A stretch of DNA of 64,000 bases from Nostoc sp. C052 (GCF_013393905.1 NZ_CP040276.1:62001-126000); one strand, 5' to 3'. Positions 17,862 through 25,941 are shown, numbered from the stretch's first letter. A program made the numbers and translations. The notes: generated by a model not told the origin, from the sequence alone.

Positions 17862-18062
17862 TTAAAAATCCTCGGCAATCTCCAACAAAAAACCGCGTCC
17901 CGTGTTCTGTACTTGCACCAGTTCTTTATCTAGAAGTGTTTGAATCACTGAATCGGAGAATTGGAATTGCAGACGGTGCAGAGGAACACAACCGCCACAA
18001 AGCCGAATTGAACGCAGCAAATGATTTGCTCTACGGTCAAAATTGTTTGTAGAATTAGCCAT
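17862..18062 (-). CDS. small unknown protein (66 aa)
   Basis: Starting at ATG 18062, with AAGG 8 bases upstream, the protein reads MANSTNNFDRRANHLLRSIR and contains CGGCVPLHRLQFQFSDSVIQ. The end of the upstream gene overlaps the start (ATGGCTAA), which suggests coupled translation. The shape, a helix then a possible winged segment ending in LLDKELVQVQNTGRGFLLEI, could be a small winged-helix DNA-binding protein. That is a guess from pattern only. Confidence 0.5.
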   Translation of the reverse strand: MANSTNNFDRRANHLLRSIRLCGGCVPLHRLQFQFSDSVIQTLLDKELVQVQNTGRGFLLEIAEDF

Positions 18063-18381
18063 TGTTTGCACCTTGAGTTAATACGGTTAACTGTCGGTTG
18101 AGAATGCTTATTTGTTGTTGATAAAAGTCAATCTCTGCGGTAATTTGCGTGAACAATTCCTGTGGAGATAGCGGTTGGATTTGATTCTCTTGCAAGTACG
18201 ATATCTCATCAGAATTCTTGTTAGGTATCAGCACATAGCGCCAACCATCATCAAATTGTTCAGCCAACTCTGTACCAGAGGGATAGTAGTAAAGTCCCAG
18301 TATGATGCCCTGTTGTGTACGCTGTTCCAAGTTAAAGCGAGGGTAGGGCCAGTGTTGAGGGATAGAAATTGTGGGTTGCAT
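18055..18381 (-). CDS. unknown 108-aa protein
   Basis: The protein begins MQPTISIPQHWPYPRFNLEQ and has the central stretch GIILGLYYYPSGTELAEQFDDGWRY, with a C-terminal helix of the coiled-coil kind (QITAEIDFYQQQISILNRQL). No family is recognised with certainty. It overlaps the 66-aa gene by 8 bases and forms an operon with it. Two short genes with overlapping ends are typical of plasmid accessory blocks. Confidence 0.55.
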   Translation of the reverse strand: MQPTISIPQHWPYPRFNLEQRTQQGIILGLYYYPSGTELAEQFDDGWRYVLIPNKNSDEISYLQENQIQPLSPQELFTQITAEIDFYQQQISILNRQLTVLTQGANNG

Positions 18382-18413
18382 AGATGAATAGGTGAATGAA
18401 GGGAATGTGTTTT

Positions 18414-18461
18414 AGGGAAAGGGGGAAGGGAATGAAGAAATTTACCTTTCCCCCTTTCCCT
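18414..18461. repeat. purine-rich inverted repeat (GGGAAAGGGGG type)
   Basis: The arms AGGGAAAGGGGGAAGGG (18414-18430) and CCTTTCCCCCTTTCCCT (18445-18461) pair except for two positions. The repeat stands just after the stop of the gene at 18491-19381, so it may also act as a terminator. Similar arms occur at about 13472-13545 and at 33822-33881, so it belongs to a repeat family spread over this genome. Confidence 0.6.
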
Positions 18462-18490
18462 TTAACCTTTTCCCAGGCGAAGCCTACTCT

Positions 18491-19381
18491 TTACGCTGTA
18501 ACTAACTCCGTTCTCTCCAGCAGGCGTTGCAATTTATCGCCAGTTAGCTGTTCTAATGGCTGATCTAAAAAATATTCATCAAAAATGGATTTACCATCGG
18601 TAGACACATCCACCATCGACAGCGATCGCACAGCATCAAGCACGGAGTTAGAATACTGCTGCTGGACTGAATAACGCCTCTTTACCCACCAGTTACCATC
18701 AGTGCATCCAACTTGCCCCAGTTTCACGCCGTTGTTGTTGTAAATGCCATCATCGAGAATTTCAAACCCATAATTCTGGCACTCGTTGAAGATATGCGCC
18801 ATGATTTGGTTTTCAGTCGTAGAGGAAACTTGCGGGGCAGAGGCGCAGAGGGGCAGAGGAGAAAGTTGTTGTAAGTTTTTCCCCTCTGCACCCCTGCTCC
18901 CCTGCACCTCTGCTTCTTCTTGCACAGGTAATGAGCCATCTTTATAGTGAGTGCAGATGAAGCGATCGCAACGCATTAGAGTATTGGCACGAAATATTTC
19001 TTTATCATTGATCATGACTACCCAGCGTTGCGTTAAGTGGTTGTCGTCATGGCTGATGCTGGCTACCAGTTTGTCATCAGCGTAATATTCGTGATGGTCA
19101 AACGAGATTTCGACTATTGTGAGGGGTTCGGGAGCGATCGCTTGGGCTTGGTCAGCGATGTAGTTGTCGAGTTCGGCTTGGGCGAGGGCTTGGTTGTCGG
19201 GGGCAGCAAGGGCGAGTTTCTGAATCTTGCTGGCTTGATAATCAGCGATTGCAAAAATCCAGGCATCCTTACAGCGTTTGTCGCTTACTTCGACTGTGCA
19301 GGCGATTTCGCTGTAGATTTGCTTGAGTCGGGCAATCGATTTCAGTTGCAGCTGTTGATGAGTGTAGATTTGGTATGTCAT
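18491..19381 (-). CDS. unknown protein with a repeat-derived internal insertion
   Basis: The protein has 296 residues. It begins MTYQIYTHQQLQLKSIARLK, has an early helical half (to about 100) and a C-terminal half with GVKLGQVGCTDGNWWVKRRY. Residues about 158-182 (SRGAEGKNLQQLSPLPLCAS) are encoded by a G/C-rich inverted repeat at 18834-18914 that was taken into the frame without breaking it. No family is recognised. The ATG at 19381 has AGGA 12 bases upstream. The gene is divergent from the xre gene at 19539, and a stem-loop lies in its leader. Confidence 0.6.
   Translation of the reverse strand: MTYQIYTHQQLQLKSIARLKQIYSEIACTVEVSDKRCKDAWIFAIADYQASKIQKLALAAPDNQALAQAELDNYIADQAQAIAPEPLTIVEISFDHHEYYADDKLVASISHDDNHLTQRWVVMINDKEIFRANTLMRCDRFICTHYKDGSLPVQEEAEVQGSRGAEGKNLQQLSPLPLCASAPQVSSTTENQIMAHIFNECQNYGFEILDDGIYNNNGVKLGQVGCTDGNWWVKRRYSVQQQYSNSVLDAVRSLSMVDVSTDGKSIFDEYFLDQPLEQLTGDKLQRLLERTELVTA
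18834..18914. repeat. GGGGCAGAGG-type inverted repeat inside a coding sequence
   Basis: The left arm (18834-18861) is made of GGGGCAGAGG-like units and the right arm (18881-18914) of the complementary CCCCTCTGC / CCCCTGC units, with a loop of about 20 bases. Copies of such repeats are common between genes in Nostocales. This one lies in frame inside the gene at 18491-19381 and adds about 25 residues to its product. Confidence 0.65.
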
Positions 19382-19405
19382 GATTGTTAAAGTTCCTAAC
19401 GGGAC

Positions 19406-19441
19406 AGAAAGCGCTCTAGATTCGCAGTCCGGGCGCTTTCT
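19406..19441 (-). promoter_or_regulatory. stem-loop in the leader of the 18491-19381 gene
   Basis: A perfect 9-bp stem (AGAAAGCGC 19406-19414; GCGCTTTCT 19433-19441) lies 25 bases upstream of the start at 19381, within the untranslated leader if transcription begins in the divergent spacer. It could slow translation, protect the mRNA, or mark the edge of the divergent promoter region. No riboswitch class is recognised. Confidence 0.4.
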
Positions 19442-19474
19442 TTATATTTATACTGTATCCTCTCACTAGACATT

Positions 19475-19503
19475 TTGTCAAGTGTCACTCTACAATTTAC
19501 ATA
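19475..19503 (+). promoter_or_regulatory. predicted sigma-70-type promoter of the xre operon
   Basis: TTGTCA (19475-19480) and TACATA (19498-19503) are 17 bases apart, a standard spacing. The -10 hexamer ends 35 bases before the ATG at 19539, and a GAGAGG ribosome site follows. The promoter lies in the spacer shared with the divergent gene, so the XRE protein may regulate both directions. This is prediction from sequence only. Confidence 0.5.
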
Positions 19504-19538
19504 GAATCTACGAAATGATTGAATAGAGAGGATTGTTC

Positions 19539-19781
19539 ATGTCTATAGATGTGCAAATAGAACGGGTTATACGGGTTGATGCCCCTGGCATCGGAGCAAG
19601 AATTAAAGAAGCCAGAGAGCGAGATCCACGATCGGTAGAAGAATTGGCAAAAGCGGCCGATATGACTCGTGCTAATTGGTATCGGATTGAACGTGAAGAA
19701 AATGATGTTTTACCAGAACCAACCCTTCGCAAAATTGAAGAAGTTTTAGGCGTGGATTTTGGAGTGCGTTTTGATGATTAA
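19539..19781 (+). CDS. XRE-family HTH transcriptional regulator
   Basis: The protein has 80 residues from ATG 19539, which follows a GAGAGG site; a TTG two codons earlier is less likely. The helix-turn-helix is clear: IGARIKEARERDPRSVEELA, then KAADMTRANWYRIEREEN, PEPTLRKIEEVLGVDF. Such proteins are usually small dimeric repressors. It is the first gene of a probable operon with a 48-aa ORF (8-base overlap) and the ParB-like gene. The role is likely control of this operon and of the divergent gene at 18491. Confidence 0.8.
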   Translation: MSIDVQIERVIRVDAPGIGARIKEARERDPRSVEELAKAADMTRANWYRIEREENDVLPEPTLRKIEEVLGVDFGVRFDD

Positions 19782-19920
19782 GCCTGCCAGTGTCATTCCT
19801 CCTACTCTGTCTTCAGTTTCTGTTGACGAGTTATTACTAAAGGCACTGCGCTTGGCGCAATCGCAGTTAAGTCCCACACTCAAAACCTATTTGCAATCGG
19901 CTCTAAGCAAATGCGACTAA
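19774..19920 (+). CDS. small 48-aa protein between xre and the ParB-like gene
   Basis: The ATG at 19774 lies inside the end of the XRE gene (ATGATTAA overlap), and the frame ends at TAA 19918-19920. The product begins MIKPASVIPPTLSSVSVDEL and continues LLKALRLAQSQLSPTLKTYL. It is helical with no known domain. The overlap upstream and the 19-base gap to the next gene suggest coupled expression. It may be a small partner of the XRE protein, but that is inferred from position. Confidence 0.5.
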   Translation: MIKPASVIPPTLSSVSVDELLLKALRLAQSQLSPTLKTYLQSALSKCD

Positions 19921-19939
19921 ACCAAAAAGAGGTGGAGTA

Positions 19940-20938
19940 ATGAATAAACCACCCCGTAAGCGCAACAAAGCCACCTCTGCCACATCTACCGATTCAACTT
20001 CAGCAGTTAACTCTGTAAACGAGGATATCTCCCAGCAAGTAGATCCAAGTTCAGCAACGATTACAGTTACTGCTGTTGAAGTAACAGAGTTGACCCAGGA
20101 GGAGCAAAGCGATCGCTTGCACTTGGAGAAGAAAGTGGAGCGGGCGTTTTTTGAAGCAGGAAAGGCTTTGATGGAACTTCGTGATCGCAGATTATATCGC
20201 TCTACGCACAAAACCTTTGAGGAGTATTGCCGTTCACGGTTTGGTTATACACGAATGGCAGCAACCTATAAAATTGCTGCGGCGACAGTTATGGAGAATT
20301 TGTCAACCATTGGTTTACAGAATGCGGAAATAACCACAGATGGTTTACAGTCTCCAAAAATGTCAACCATTGGTTTACAAAATGTCGAAATCTCCACAAT
20401 TGGTTTACAAATACTGCCGACAAACGAACGTCAAATACGCCCCTTGGTTCCCCTAGAACCAGAAGTCCAGCGCACTGCATGGCAGCAGGCGGTGCAAGTT
20501 GCTGGTGGTAAAGTTCCCACAGGTAGAATTGTAAAAGATGTGGTGGATCGAATAATGGAGCGCACCAAAGCGCCAAATCCTTACCGTGTCGGAGAAGTGT
20601 GCCAAATCATTGCTAAGGATAATCCTGATTTACGAGGAAAAGGCGGGAATTGGTGTATTGTCAACCATGTAGGCGAGTTCAGCTGTACAGTGACAACGTG
20701 GAATGGACAATACACCGTGAGAATCGACCACTTGAAGCCACTGAACTACCTGGAGTCGGAATGTCAGCAGATGCAGGTGATTTGCGATCGCATCAGTAGG
20801 TTACGGGACAGTGGCAAGCTAGAAGCGCCAGCAGAGGCAGTTTTGAAGTGTTTAGGAGAACTGAAGCGCCCGTATTTGACTCAGTTTGAAGAAGAGCTTT
20901 TGAGTTTTATTGAACAGAAATGTCAAGTTGAGGATTAG
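19940..20938 (+). CDS. cyanobacterial plasmid DNA-binding protein (ParB/DUF3102-like HTH region)
   Basis: The protein has 332 residues. After a Ser/Thr-rich leader (1-45) comes ERAFFEAGKALMELRDRRLY and FEEYCRSRFGYTRMAATYKI, a helical region resembling the HTH part of DUF3102/ParB-type proteins. Residues 120-157 contain the repeated motif STIGLQN (see the tandem repeat). The C-terminal half has NPYRVGEVCQIIAKDNPDLR, NWCIVNHVGEFSCTVTTWNG and ECQQMQVICDRISRL. Two truncated copies of this C-terminal half lie at 22.1 and 23.6 kb. It may act in plasmid partition or copy control, as is usual for this setting. A GAGG site precedes the ATG. Confidence 0.6.
   Translation: MNKPPRKRNKATSATSTDSTSAVNSVNEDISQQVDPSSATITVTAVEVTELTQEEQSDRLHLEKKVERAFFEAGKALMELRDRRLYRSTHKTFEEYCRSRFGYTRMAATYKIAAATVMENLSTIGLQNAEITTDGLQSPKMSTIGLQNVEISTIGLQILPTNERQIRPLVPLEPEVQRTAWQQAVQVAGGKVPTGRIVKDVVDRIMERTKAPNPYRVGEVCQIIAKDNPDLRGKGGNWCIVNHVGEFSCTVTTWNGQYTVRIDHLKPLNYLESECQQMQVICDRISRLRDSGKLEAPAEAVLKCLGELKRPYLTQFEEELLSFIEQKCQVED
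20301..20410 (+). repeat. 30-bp tandem repeat inside the ParB-like gene
   Basis: The decamer TGGTTTACA(G/A) occurs at 20311, 20341, 20371 and 20401, an exact 30-base period over about 3.7 units. Each unit encodes a ten-residue repeat ending in TIGLQ or TDGLQ. Because 30 is a multiple of three, copy-number change keeps the frame. The repeat sits between the DNA-binding region and the C-terminal half, like a variable linker. Confidence 0.8.
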
Positions 20939-21218
20939 TCGAGACGAGCTTTCCTGTCCAAAATACCGCTTCTTCCAAGACATCGGATATCCAAAACAGA
21001 TACATCAAACAAACCCGGTGCTGTATTGGTGAGCGCTGGCTTCTATTCGTTACCTTATATCTACTGTTTCTCCAATATCTACTTTTGGAGGATAGTATGC
21101 AAATTGGAAGCTACTACCACTTTCCATTACCCTTCTCATTCTAATTTTTTCCATTGGTTTTTATTTAACTGATTAAAAGAATCAGTCTTCGATTTAACCT
21201 TTCCGTAGGTGTCTCAGC

Positions 21219-21962
21219 CTATTCCAAGTTCAGACTAATCTTCATACCCAAATTTTTAAAATCTGTTAAAGCTGATGGAATTGCCTTAACCACAGAGGGA
21301 TCACTATTTTTATCATTTTTAGGTGGACGAACTAGTGAAATATATTCAGTTGCTTCCCAATTAAGCTGTAAAGTTTTAGGAAGTTTATCTAAAAGAAACT
21401 TTTTACCTTCTTGTGTCAACTTCCCTTTGTTGACTAAATTTTCATCAATAAAAGATTCGGTATCAACAGTAGGACGTAAACGGATACATGATTGTAGTTC
21501 ATATATACCTTTTGCATCTAATTTTTCTCGAAAACAACCTAGAGATTTAATATACTCTAAATGGAATTTATCAAGCCAAAAAGATATAATTTTATTAGTA
21601 ATTAATCCTGATGCATCACTTATAAATATCACGCAAATCAAATAACTATTATCTTGTGCAAGCATTAAATCAATATCTTGCTTTTTAATGGAAAACTTTA
21701 CCCTCGTTTCTGGTCTTCCATTTGGCCCATCATAAAAGGTTTCTTCTTTAATGCGTCGAGATTTTATCTGGAGAGCATAAGGAGGTTGAATATTACGTTG
21801 TGTCCTATTACCTTTAAGAGATTGTTCTTTTTGGTTTGTTACTAATATATCAAAACCAAAATCAGCAGGTAGCTTAAAAGCCTCATACCCCGCCCCAAAA
21901 AGCCGACCCATAATGTAGTATTCAGCCTCGAAACCTAAATAAAGGCGATCAAAAAATTCCAT
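21219..21962 (-). CDS. probable PD-(D/E)XK nuclease-fold protein
   Basis: The protein has 247 residues. Near the N-terminus are FEAEYYIMGRLFGAGYEAFK (acidic residues 12 and 14), LPADFGFDILVTN (Asp 38) and PYALQIKSRR (Gln 65, Lys 67). The order acidic helix - D - (E/Q)xK is the active-site pattern of the PD-(D/E)XK fold, with Gln in the place of Glu as in some members. The rest is unassigned. It stands alone on the minus strand beside the ParB-like operon. A role in plasmid defence, recombination or repair is possible. The fold call is moderate and the substrate unknown. Confidence 0.55.
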   Translation of the reverse strand: MEFFDRLYLGFEAEYYIMGRLFGAGYEAFKLPADFGFDILVTNQKEQSLKGNRTQRNIQPPYALQIKSRRIKEETFYDGPNGRPETRVKFSIKKQDIDLMLAQDNSYLICVIFISDASGLITNKIISFWLDKFHLEYIKSLGCFREKLDAKGIYELQSCIRLRPTVDTESFIDENLVNKGKLTQEGKKFLLDKLPKTLQLNWEATEYISLVRPPKNDKNSDPSVVKAIPSALTDFKNLGMKISLNLE

Positions 21963-22091
21963 ATTATTTATAAGCAGTACTGCGTGCTATTATATACAAA
22001 ATACAAAAATAGATAGACCGCATAAGGCCCCAATGCACATCGGTTGCCAAGGGGTTATCGGTTAGAGTTCAAGGTTGTCTGCGGGGGGTGA

Positions 22092-22397
22092 TTGGGAAGC
22101 GGTTACTGGGCAATTGTCAGCGCAGTGAATAACTTTAGTTGCAGCGTGAGAATGTGGGATGGCGAGTATGCCGTTGGGTTGCAGCACATGAAGTCCTTCA
22201 ACTACTTGCCTGCCGAGTGTGAGCAGATGCGGGTGATTTGCGATCGCATCAGTCGCGTGTATTCCGATTCGCTGGAGGAGACTGTCAAAAGTCTGTTGCA
22301 GTCGTTGGGGAAGGTAAATCGGCCTTATCTTACTGCTGTGGAAGAGAAATTGTTGAGTGTTGTGGAGTTGGAATATGGGAACGAGATAAAGTTTTAA
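22092..22397 (+). pseudogene. 3' fragment of the ParB-like gene, copy 1
   Basis: The frame reads YWAIVSAVNNFSCSVRMWDG and continues YLPAECEQMRVICDRISRVY to the stop. It matches the last 100 or so residues of the protein at 19940-20938 (NWCIVNHVGEFSCTVTTWNG, ECQQMQVICDRISRL). Upstream the similarity is broken by a stop (TGA before LGSGYW) and shifted frames, and the whole N-terminal DNA-binding half is missing. It is very like the fragment at 23617-23898. Confidence 0.75.
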
Positions 22398-22441
22398 GAA
22401 TTATGGTCGTTTTTATATAGTAAGTGTGCGACAGGTTCTCG

Positions 22442-22963
22442 TTAGGCATCATGGTTGAAGTGTAATGCCAGATGCTCCTCATCAAAATATCTACCATCAA
22501 TAAATAAAGCATTACGCTCTAAACCGAAACGCTCAAAACCCCGTGAGCTATAAAGAGAGGCGGCTGGTAAATTGTTTGTAGTGACCGTGAGAACGATCTG
22601 TCGCAGACCATTAAGCCGTCGAGCATGGGATAATGCCTCATCAAGAAGCGCGGCTCCAACACCTCGCCCTCGATTCTCAGGTAAAACATACATACTCCAG
22701 AGAGAACCAATGTGAACACGCTTCAAACGGTTCTCGCGTGAGAAGCCGAGCATACCAATAAGTTTGTCCGTGTCGCTAAAAGCACCGAAAATCCCGTTAG
22801 CAGAATTATCGTGAGGGCGAAGTCTGGCAGCAAAGTCGGCCAAAGAAAAACGGGATTCCTCCTCATAACTGGAAGCAAATGCTGTGGGCGAGTCTCTCAA
22901 TGCTTGCAAACGTAGTTCGCGGTAAACGACGACATCTTGGGTGTTTAAAAATCTGATTTCCAT
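22442..22963 (-). CDS. GNAT-family N-acetyltransferase
   Basis: The protein has 173 residues from MEIRFLNTQDVVVYRELRLQ. GNAT motif A (acetyl-CoA binding) is clear in VLPENRGRGVGAALLDEALS, and motif B in NLPAASLYSSRGFERFG. It should transfer an acetyl group from acetyl-CoA to an amine, with unknown substrate. A second possible ATG at 22978 would overlap the stop region of the kinase gene upstream. The two genes are thus coupled. Both lie between two fragments of the ParB-like gene. Confidence 0.85.
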   Translation of the reverse strand: MEIRFLNTQDVVVYRELRLQALRDSPTAFASSYEEESRFSLADFAARLRPHDNSANGIFGAFSDTDKLIGMLGFSRENRLKRVHIGSLWSMYVLPENRGRGVGAALLDEALSHARRLNGLRQIVLTVTTNNLPAASLYSSRGFERFGLERNALFIDGRYFDEEHLALHFNHDA

Positions 22964-22967
22964 AGAT

Positions 22968-23507
22968 TTATGCACCATCTTTTAAATTAGTCTGGCACTT
23001 AATTAATTCAAAGAATTGCGAAATTTCTTTAGTCGAGCGAATATGATAAACATTTTTCATGCTTTGAGCCTGCTCGATATACTCACGATATTTTGGTGTC
23101 AAATATTTGTGACATAGCCAAAGTACGCGGTAGCTATTAAGCGAACTCCTCAATATTGGACTATTGTCAGGCCAGCCTGATGGCGGTTTAAAGTAACCTG
23201 TAATAAATCGTTTAGTTACCAGCCATCCATGCACATATAGAGGTAGATCGACATAAACCAGAGTATCTGCCTCGTTCAGTCTTAGCCAGAGAGTTTCCAT
23301 GCAGCCAAACCCGTCAATAATCCATCGGTCAGTAGCTAAAATTTGCTGATGGACGCGCTTATAATCTTCATGTGGAACCTCAGTTCCCCCTGATTGATAT
23401 TTAATCTTGTCCAAGATGTGAAGTGGTAAATCAGTAATTTGGGATAATCTTTTGCTTAGAGTTGATTTACCGCCTCCAGCATTGCCAAACACCGCTACTT
23501 TTTTCAT
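22968..23507 (-). CDS. P-loop adenylate-kinase-like protein (topology-modulation/FlaR type)
   Basis: The start is ATG 23507, after a GGAGAG site; a longer frame to 23549 has no site. The 179-residue protein opens VAVFGNAGGGKSTLSKRLSQ (P-loop) and has WIIDGFGCMETLWLRLNEAD and DLPLYVHGWLVTKRFITGYF, the layout of the small adenylate-kinase-like proteins often called topology modulation proteins. It should bind ATP and phosphorylate a small molecule or act as a regulator. It precedes the acetyltransferase on the same strand. The gene pair is inserted between repeated fragments, as is common for accessory cassettes. Confidence 0.8.
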   Translation of the reverse strand: MKKVAVFGNAGGGKSTLSKRLSQITDLPLHILDKIKYQSGGTEVPHEDYKRVHQQILATDRWIIDGFGCMETLWLRLNEADTLVYVDLPLYVHGWLVTKRFITGYFKPPSGWPDNSPILRSSLNSYRVLWLCHKYLTPKYREYIEQAQSMKNVYHIRSTKEISQFFELIKCQTNLKDGA

Positions 23508-23616
23508 TCCCACTCTCCTTTTAGGGCGATCAAGTTCAAGCTGGCACAAGTTTGTTACGAAAGAATAAGAGCTTTACTTATATTACCTTTATAATACAAA
23601 ATATATTACAGAAAAA

Positions 23617-23898
23617 ATGTATTACTTTGCCCTGTTATCATGCACTGTCAAAACCTGGGATGGGGAGTACACCCTTGGTTTGCAGCATCTTAAATCTTAC
23701 AATTACCTGCCTGCCGAGTGTGAGCAGATGCGGGTGATTTGCGATCGCATCAGTCGGGTGTATTCCGATTCGCTGGAGGAGACAGTCAAAAGTCTGTTGC
23801 AGTTATTGGGGAAGGTGAATCGGGCTTATTTGACGACGTTGGAAGAGAAATTGTTGAGGGTCTTAGAATCAGAACACGGCGACGAGATAATCCGCTAA
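23617..23898 (+). pseudogene. 3' fragment of the ParB-like gene, copy 2
   Basis: The frame begins MYYFALLSCTVKTWDGEYTL and continues NYLPAECEQMRVICDRISRV. From about 23641 on it is nearly the same as the fragment at 22139-22397 at base level, including a shared run across TGCCTGCCGAGTGTGAGCAG. The N-terminal half is lacking. A 76-base AT-rich segment upstream provides an accidental start, so a 93-residue peptide could be made; I regard it as a relic. Confidence 0.7.
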
Positions 23899-24253
23899 AC
23901 AATTTTGGCAATTTGTGACATGAAGAAGATTTTGGACAGCTTTTGTCAGGAGAAGTTGGACAAGTTGTAAGCTGAAATACCTAAAACTTCGTTAAGGCAT
24001 TAATCAAGCGATCACTTTTTTTGGAGAAAGAAAATGGACATAGTAACAAAAATGGGAGAAGAACATAGACGCAAGTCCATATAAATACTACTCCCAGGCA
24101 ACTTTTCCCTTAAACTTGGATAACTTACCCACGTTGCGTAGCTTGCCGCCGTTCGCGTAGCGTCTCGTAGAAAAGGCATCGCTTGCTGCTGTAAGGATCA
24201 CTAGCTGTTTACGTATCTTAACAATATATCCAGAAAATCTTTTGATTAAGCAG
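23899..24253. other. intergenic region with a short cyanobacterial repeat
   Basis: No convincing gene is seen. A 16-codon frame at 24034 has a good GGAGAAAG site but no other support. At about 24133-24175 a run of the GCTTGCCGCC / GCGTAGCGTCTCG type, a widespread short repeat of filamentous cyanobacteria, is present. The region ends at the stop of the hybrid histidine kinase gene. Confidence 0.4.
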
Positions 24254-25870
24254 TTAGTCCTCAACAAGTGCTGCAATTGCAGCTACTAATTTTGAGGGGT
24301 CGGCTGGTTTAGTGATATGAAGTTGAAATCCAGCGGTTAAAACCTGTTTTTGTGTAGTTTCTGCGGCGTAAGCAGTTAGAGCGATAGCGGGAATCTGTCC
24401 ACCTTGATTAGCAGGCATTGCTCGTAATTTTTTGATTAAAGCGTAGCCATCAACTTCTGGCATACCCAAATCGCTCAACAGTAGGTCTGGTTTTGACTGT
24501 GCAATTAGAGCGAGTGCTTCGTTGGCGGATGCTGCGCTCATCACGATTGCTCCGTTTTCTTCCAATAGGAAGGCAAGAAACTCACGGGTATCAGCATCAT
24601 CATCCACAATTAATAAGCGTACCCCTTCTAGTGGAGCATGGAGCATACAGAATGGATAGGAATCGTCAGAGATATTCTGATCTTCAATTTTGAATTCTAG
24701 ACTCTGTTGAAGCATTGGTAGGCAAACTGTAAATGTCGCGCCTTGTCCCTCACCAGGGCTTTGTGCCCAAACTCTACCACCATGCAACTCGACAAGTTGG
24801 CGCACAATCGCCAAACCAAGTCCTAATCCGCCATAACTTCGGCTTGTACTACTATCTGCCTGACGGAAATACTCGAATACGTGTGGCAGAAAATCAGGAT
24901 TAATACCTTTACCCGTATCAATGATTCTGAGTTGTATCTGAGAATCAATCTGTTCTAAGTAGACTTCGACTTTTCCACCGGCTGGTGTGAATTTAATGGC
25001 GTTAGAGAGTAAATTCCAAACAACTTGTTGAAGACGACTACCATCACCTTTAACTTGTCCAATTTTTATATCTAGATCAAGATTAATTTGAATAGACTTT
25101 GCTTCTGCTGCCAAATGCACTGTCTCTAAGGCAGCTTCAATAATAAAAGCAAGATCAACAGTTTCTAAATTAAGTGCTAGCTTGCCTCGAAGAATGCGGG
25201 AGATATCCAACAGGTCTTCAATCAACTGAGCCTGGAGTAAAGCATTGCGTTCGATTGTCTCAAGGGCACGCACAGTAGTAGCTTCGTTTAATGAGCGGTT
25301 TTTCAGTAGCTTTGCCCAACCCAAAATTGGATTAAGAGGGGAACGAAGTTCATGAGAAACAATTGCCAAAAATTCATCTTTGATGCGGTTTGCTACTTCA
25401 GCAGCTTCTTGGGCTTTCTGGCGTTCTTCCGCTACTGCTAGTGCTTGATCTCGTAAGTTTTTATATTCCTGAACTCGAAAAGTTAAATCTGTGAAATCCT
25501 CAATTGAGAAAAGGGCATAAAACCTATTTCCGTCCATTGCAGGCACAGCAGTTACAGTTGTCTGCTGAATACGATATTTATTTTGAGATAGCGGTATAGG
25601 AATAACATATTTATGCAATTGAGAAGAAAAGATTGCAGGAGGGCCGCCTTGAAAAATTTGCTCTAAGCGACTACTATAACGAGGCTGATTTAAATGAGGA
25701 AAATATTCAAGAATTGAATTTCCTAAAATTTTACTTCGGGAAATTTTTGTCCATTCCTCCAAGCAGCAGTTCCAGAATAAAACAATGTAATCGGACTGTA
25801 GAACGAAAGCTCCTAAAGGAATTTTATCTAAAAGGCTAAATTGTTCATGAGCTTTTTCTATAATATTCAT
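24254..25870 (-). CDS. PAS - histidine kinase - receiver hybrid sensor kinase
   Basis: The protein has 538 residues and no obvious membrane segment. Residues 1-130 form a PAS-like sensory domain (PLGAFVLQSDYIVLFWNCCL). A helical linker leads to the phospho-acceptor box FLAIVSHELRSPLNPILGWA. The ATPase domain has NLLSNAIKFTPAGG and YGGLGLGLAIVRQLVELHGG. The C-terminal receiver has RLLIVDDDADTREFL, LLLSDLGMPEVDG (acceptor Asp) and the Lys in HITKPAD. It is the last gene of a minus-strand run with CheY and CheC, divergent from CheA, so it may feed phosphate into or out of this chemosensory circuit. Signal and output are unknown. Confidence 0.9.
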   Translation of the reverse strand: MNIIEKAHEQFSLLDKIPLGAFVLQSDYIVLFWNCCLEEWTKISRSKILGNSILEYFPHLNQPRYSSRLEQIFQGGPPAIFSSQLHKYVIPIPLSQNKYRIQQTTVTAVPAMDGNRFYALFSIEDFTDLTFRVQEYKNLRDQALAVAEERQKAQEAAEVANRIKDEFLAIVSHELRSPLNPILGWAKLLKNRSLNEATTVRALETIERNALLQAQLIEDLLDISRILRGKLALNLETVDLAFIIEAALETVHLAAEAKSIQINLDLDIKIGQVKGDGSRLQQVVWNLLSNAIKFTPAGGKVEVYLEQIDSQIQLRIIDTGKGINPDFLPHVFEYFRQADSSTSRSYGGLGLGLAIVRQLVELHGGRVWAQSPGEGQGATFTVCLPMLQQSLEFKIEDQNISDDSYPFCMLHAPLEGVRLLIVDDDADTREFLAFLLEENGAIVMSAASANEALALIAQSKPDLLLSDLGMPEVDGYALIKKLRAMPANQGGQIPAIALTAYAAETTQKQVLTAGFQLHITKPADPSKLVAAIAALVED

Positions 25871-25941
25871 TATTTCGTCATCAGGATTTGAGCGGAAGAT
25901 TTAAAGATTTTTATCTATCTTAGGTTAGAAAGTTTTCTAGA

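Noticed and set aside
18414..18914. G/C-rich repeats considered as a CRISPR array
   Set aside because: The units are inverted arms of different sequence without regular spacers; no cas gene is near.
18724..18939. A 71-codon frame overlapping the repeat in the 18491-19381 gene
   Set aside because: It is a shadow of the larger gene created by the repeat.
24088..24276. A 62-codon minus-strand frame next to the hybrid kinase stop
   Set aside because: It overlaps a known type of short repeat and the kinase end, and has no protein-like pattern.
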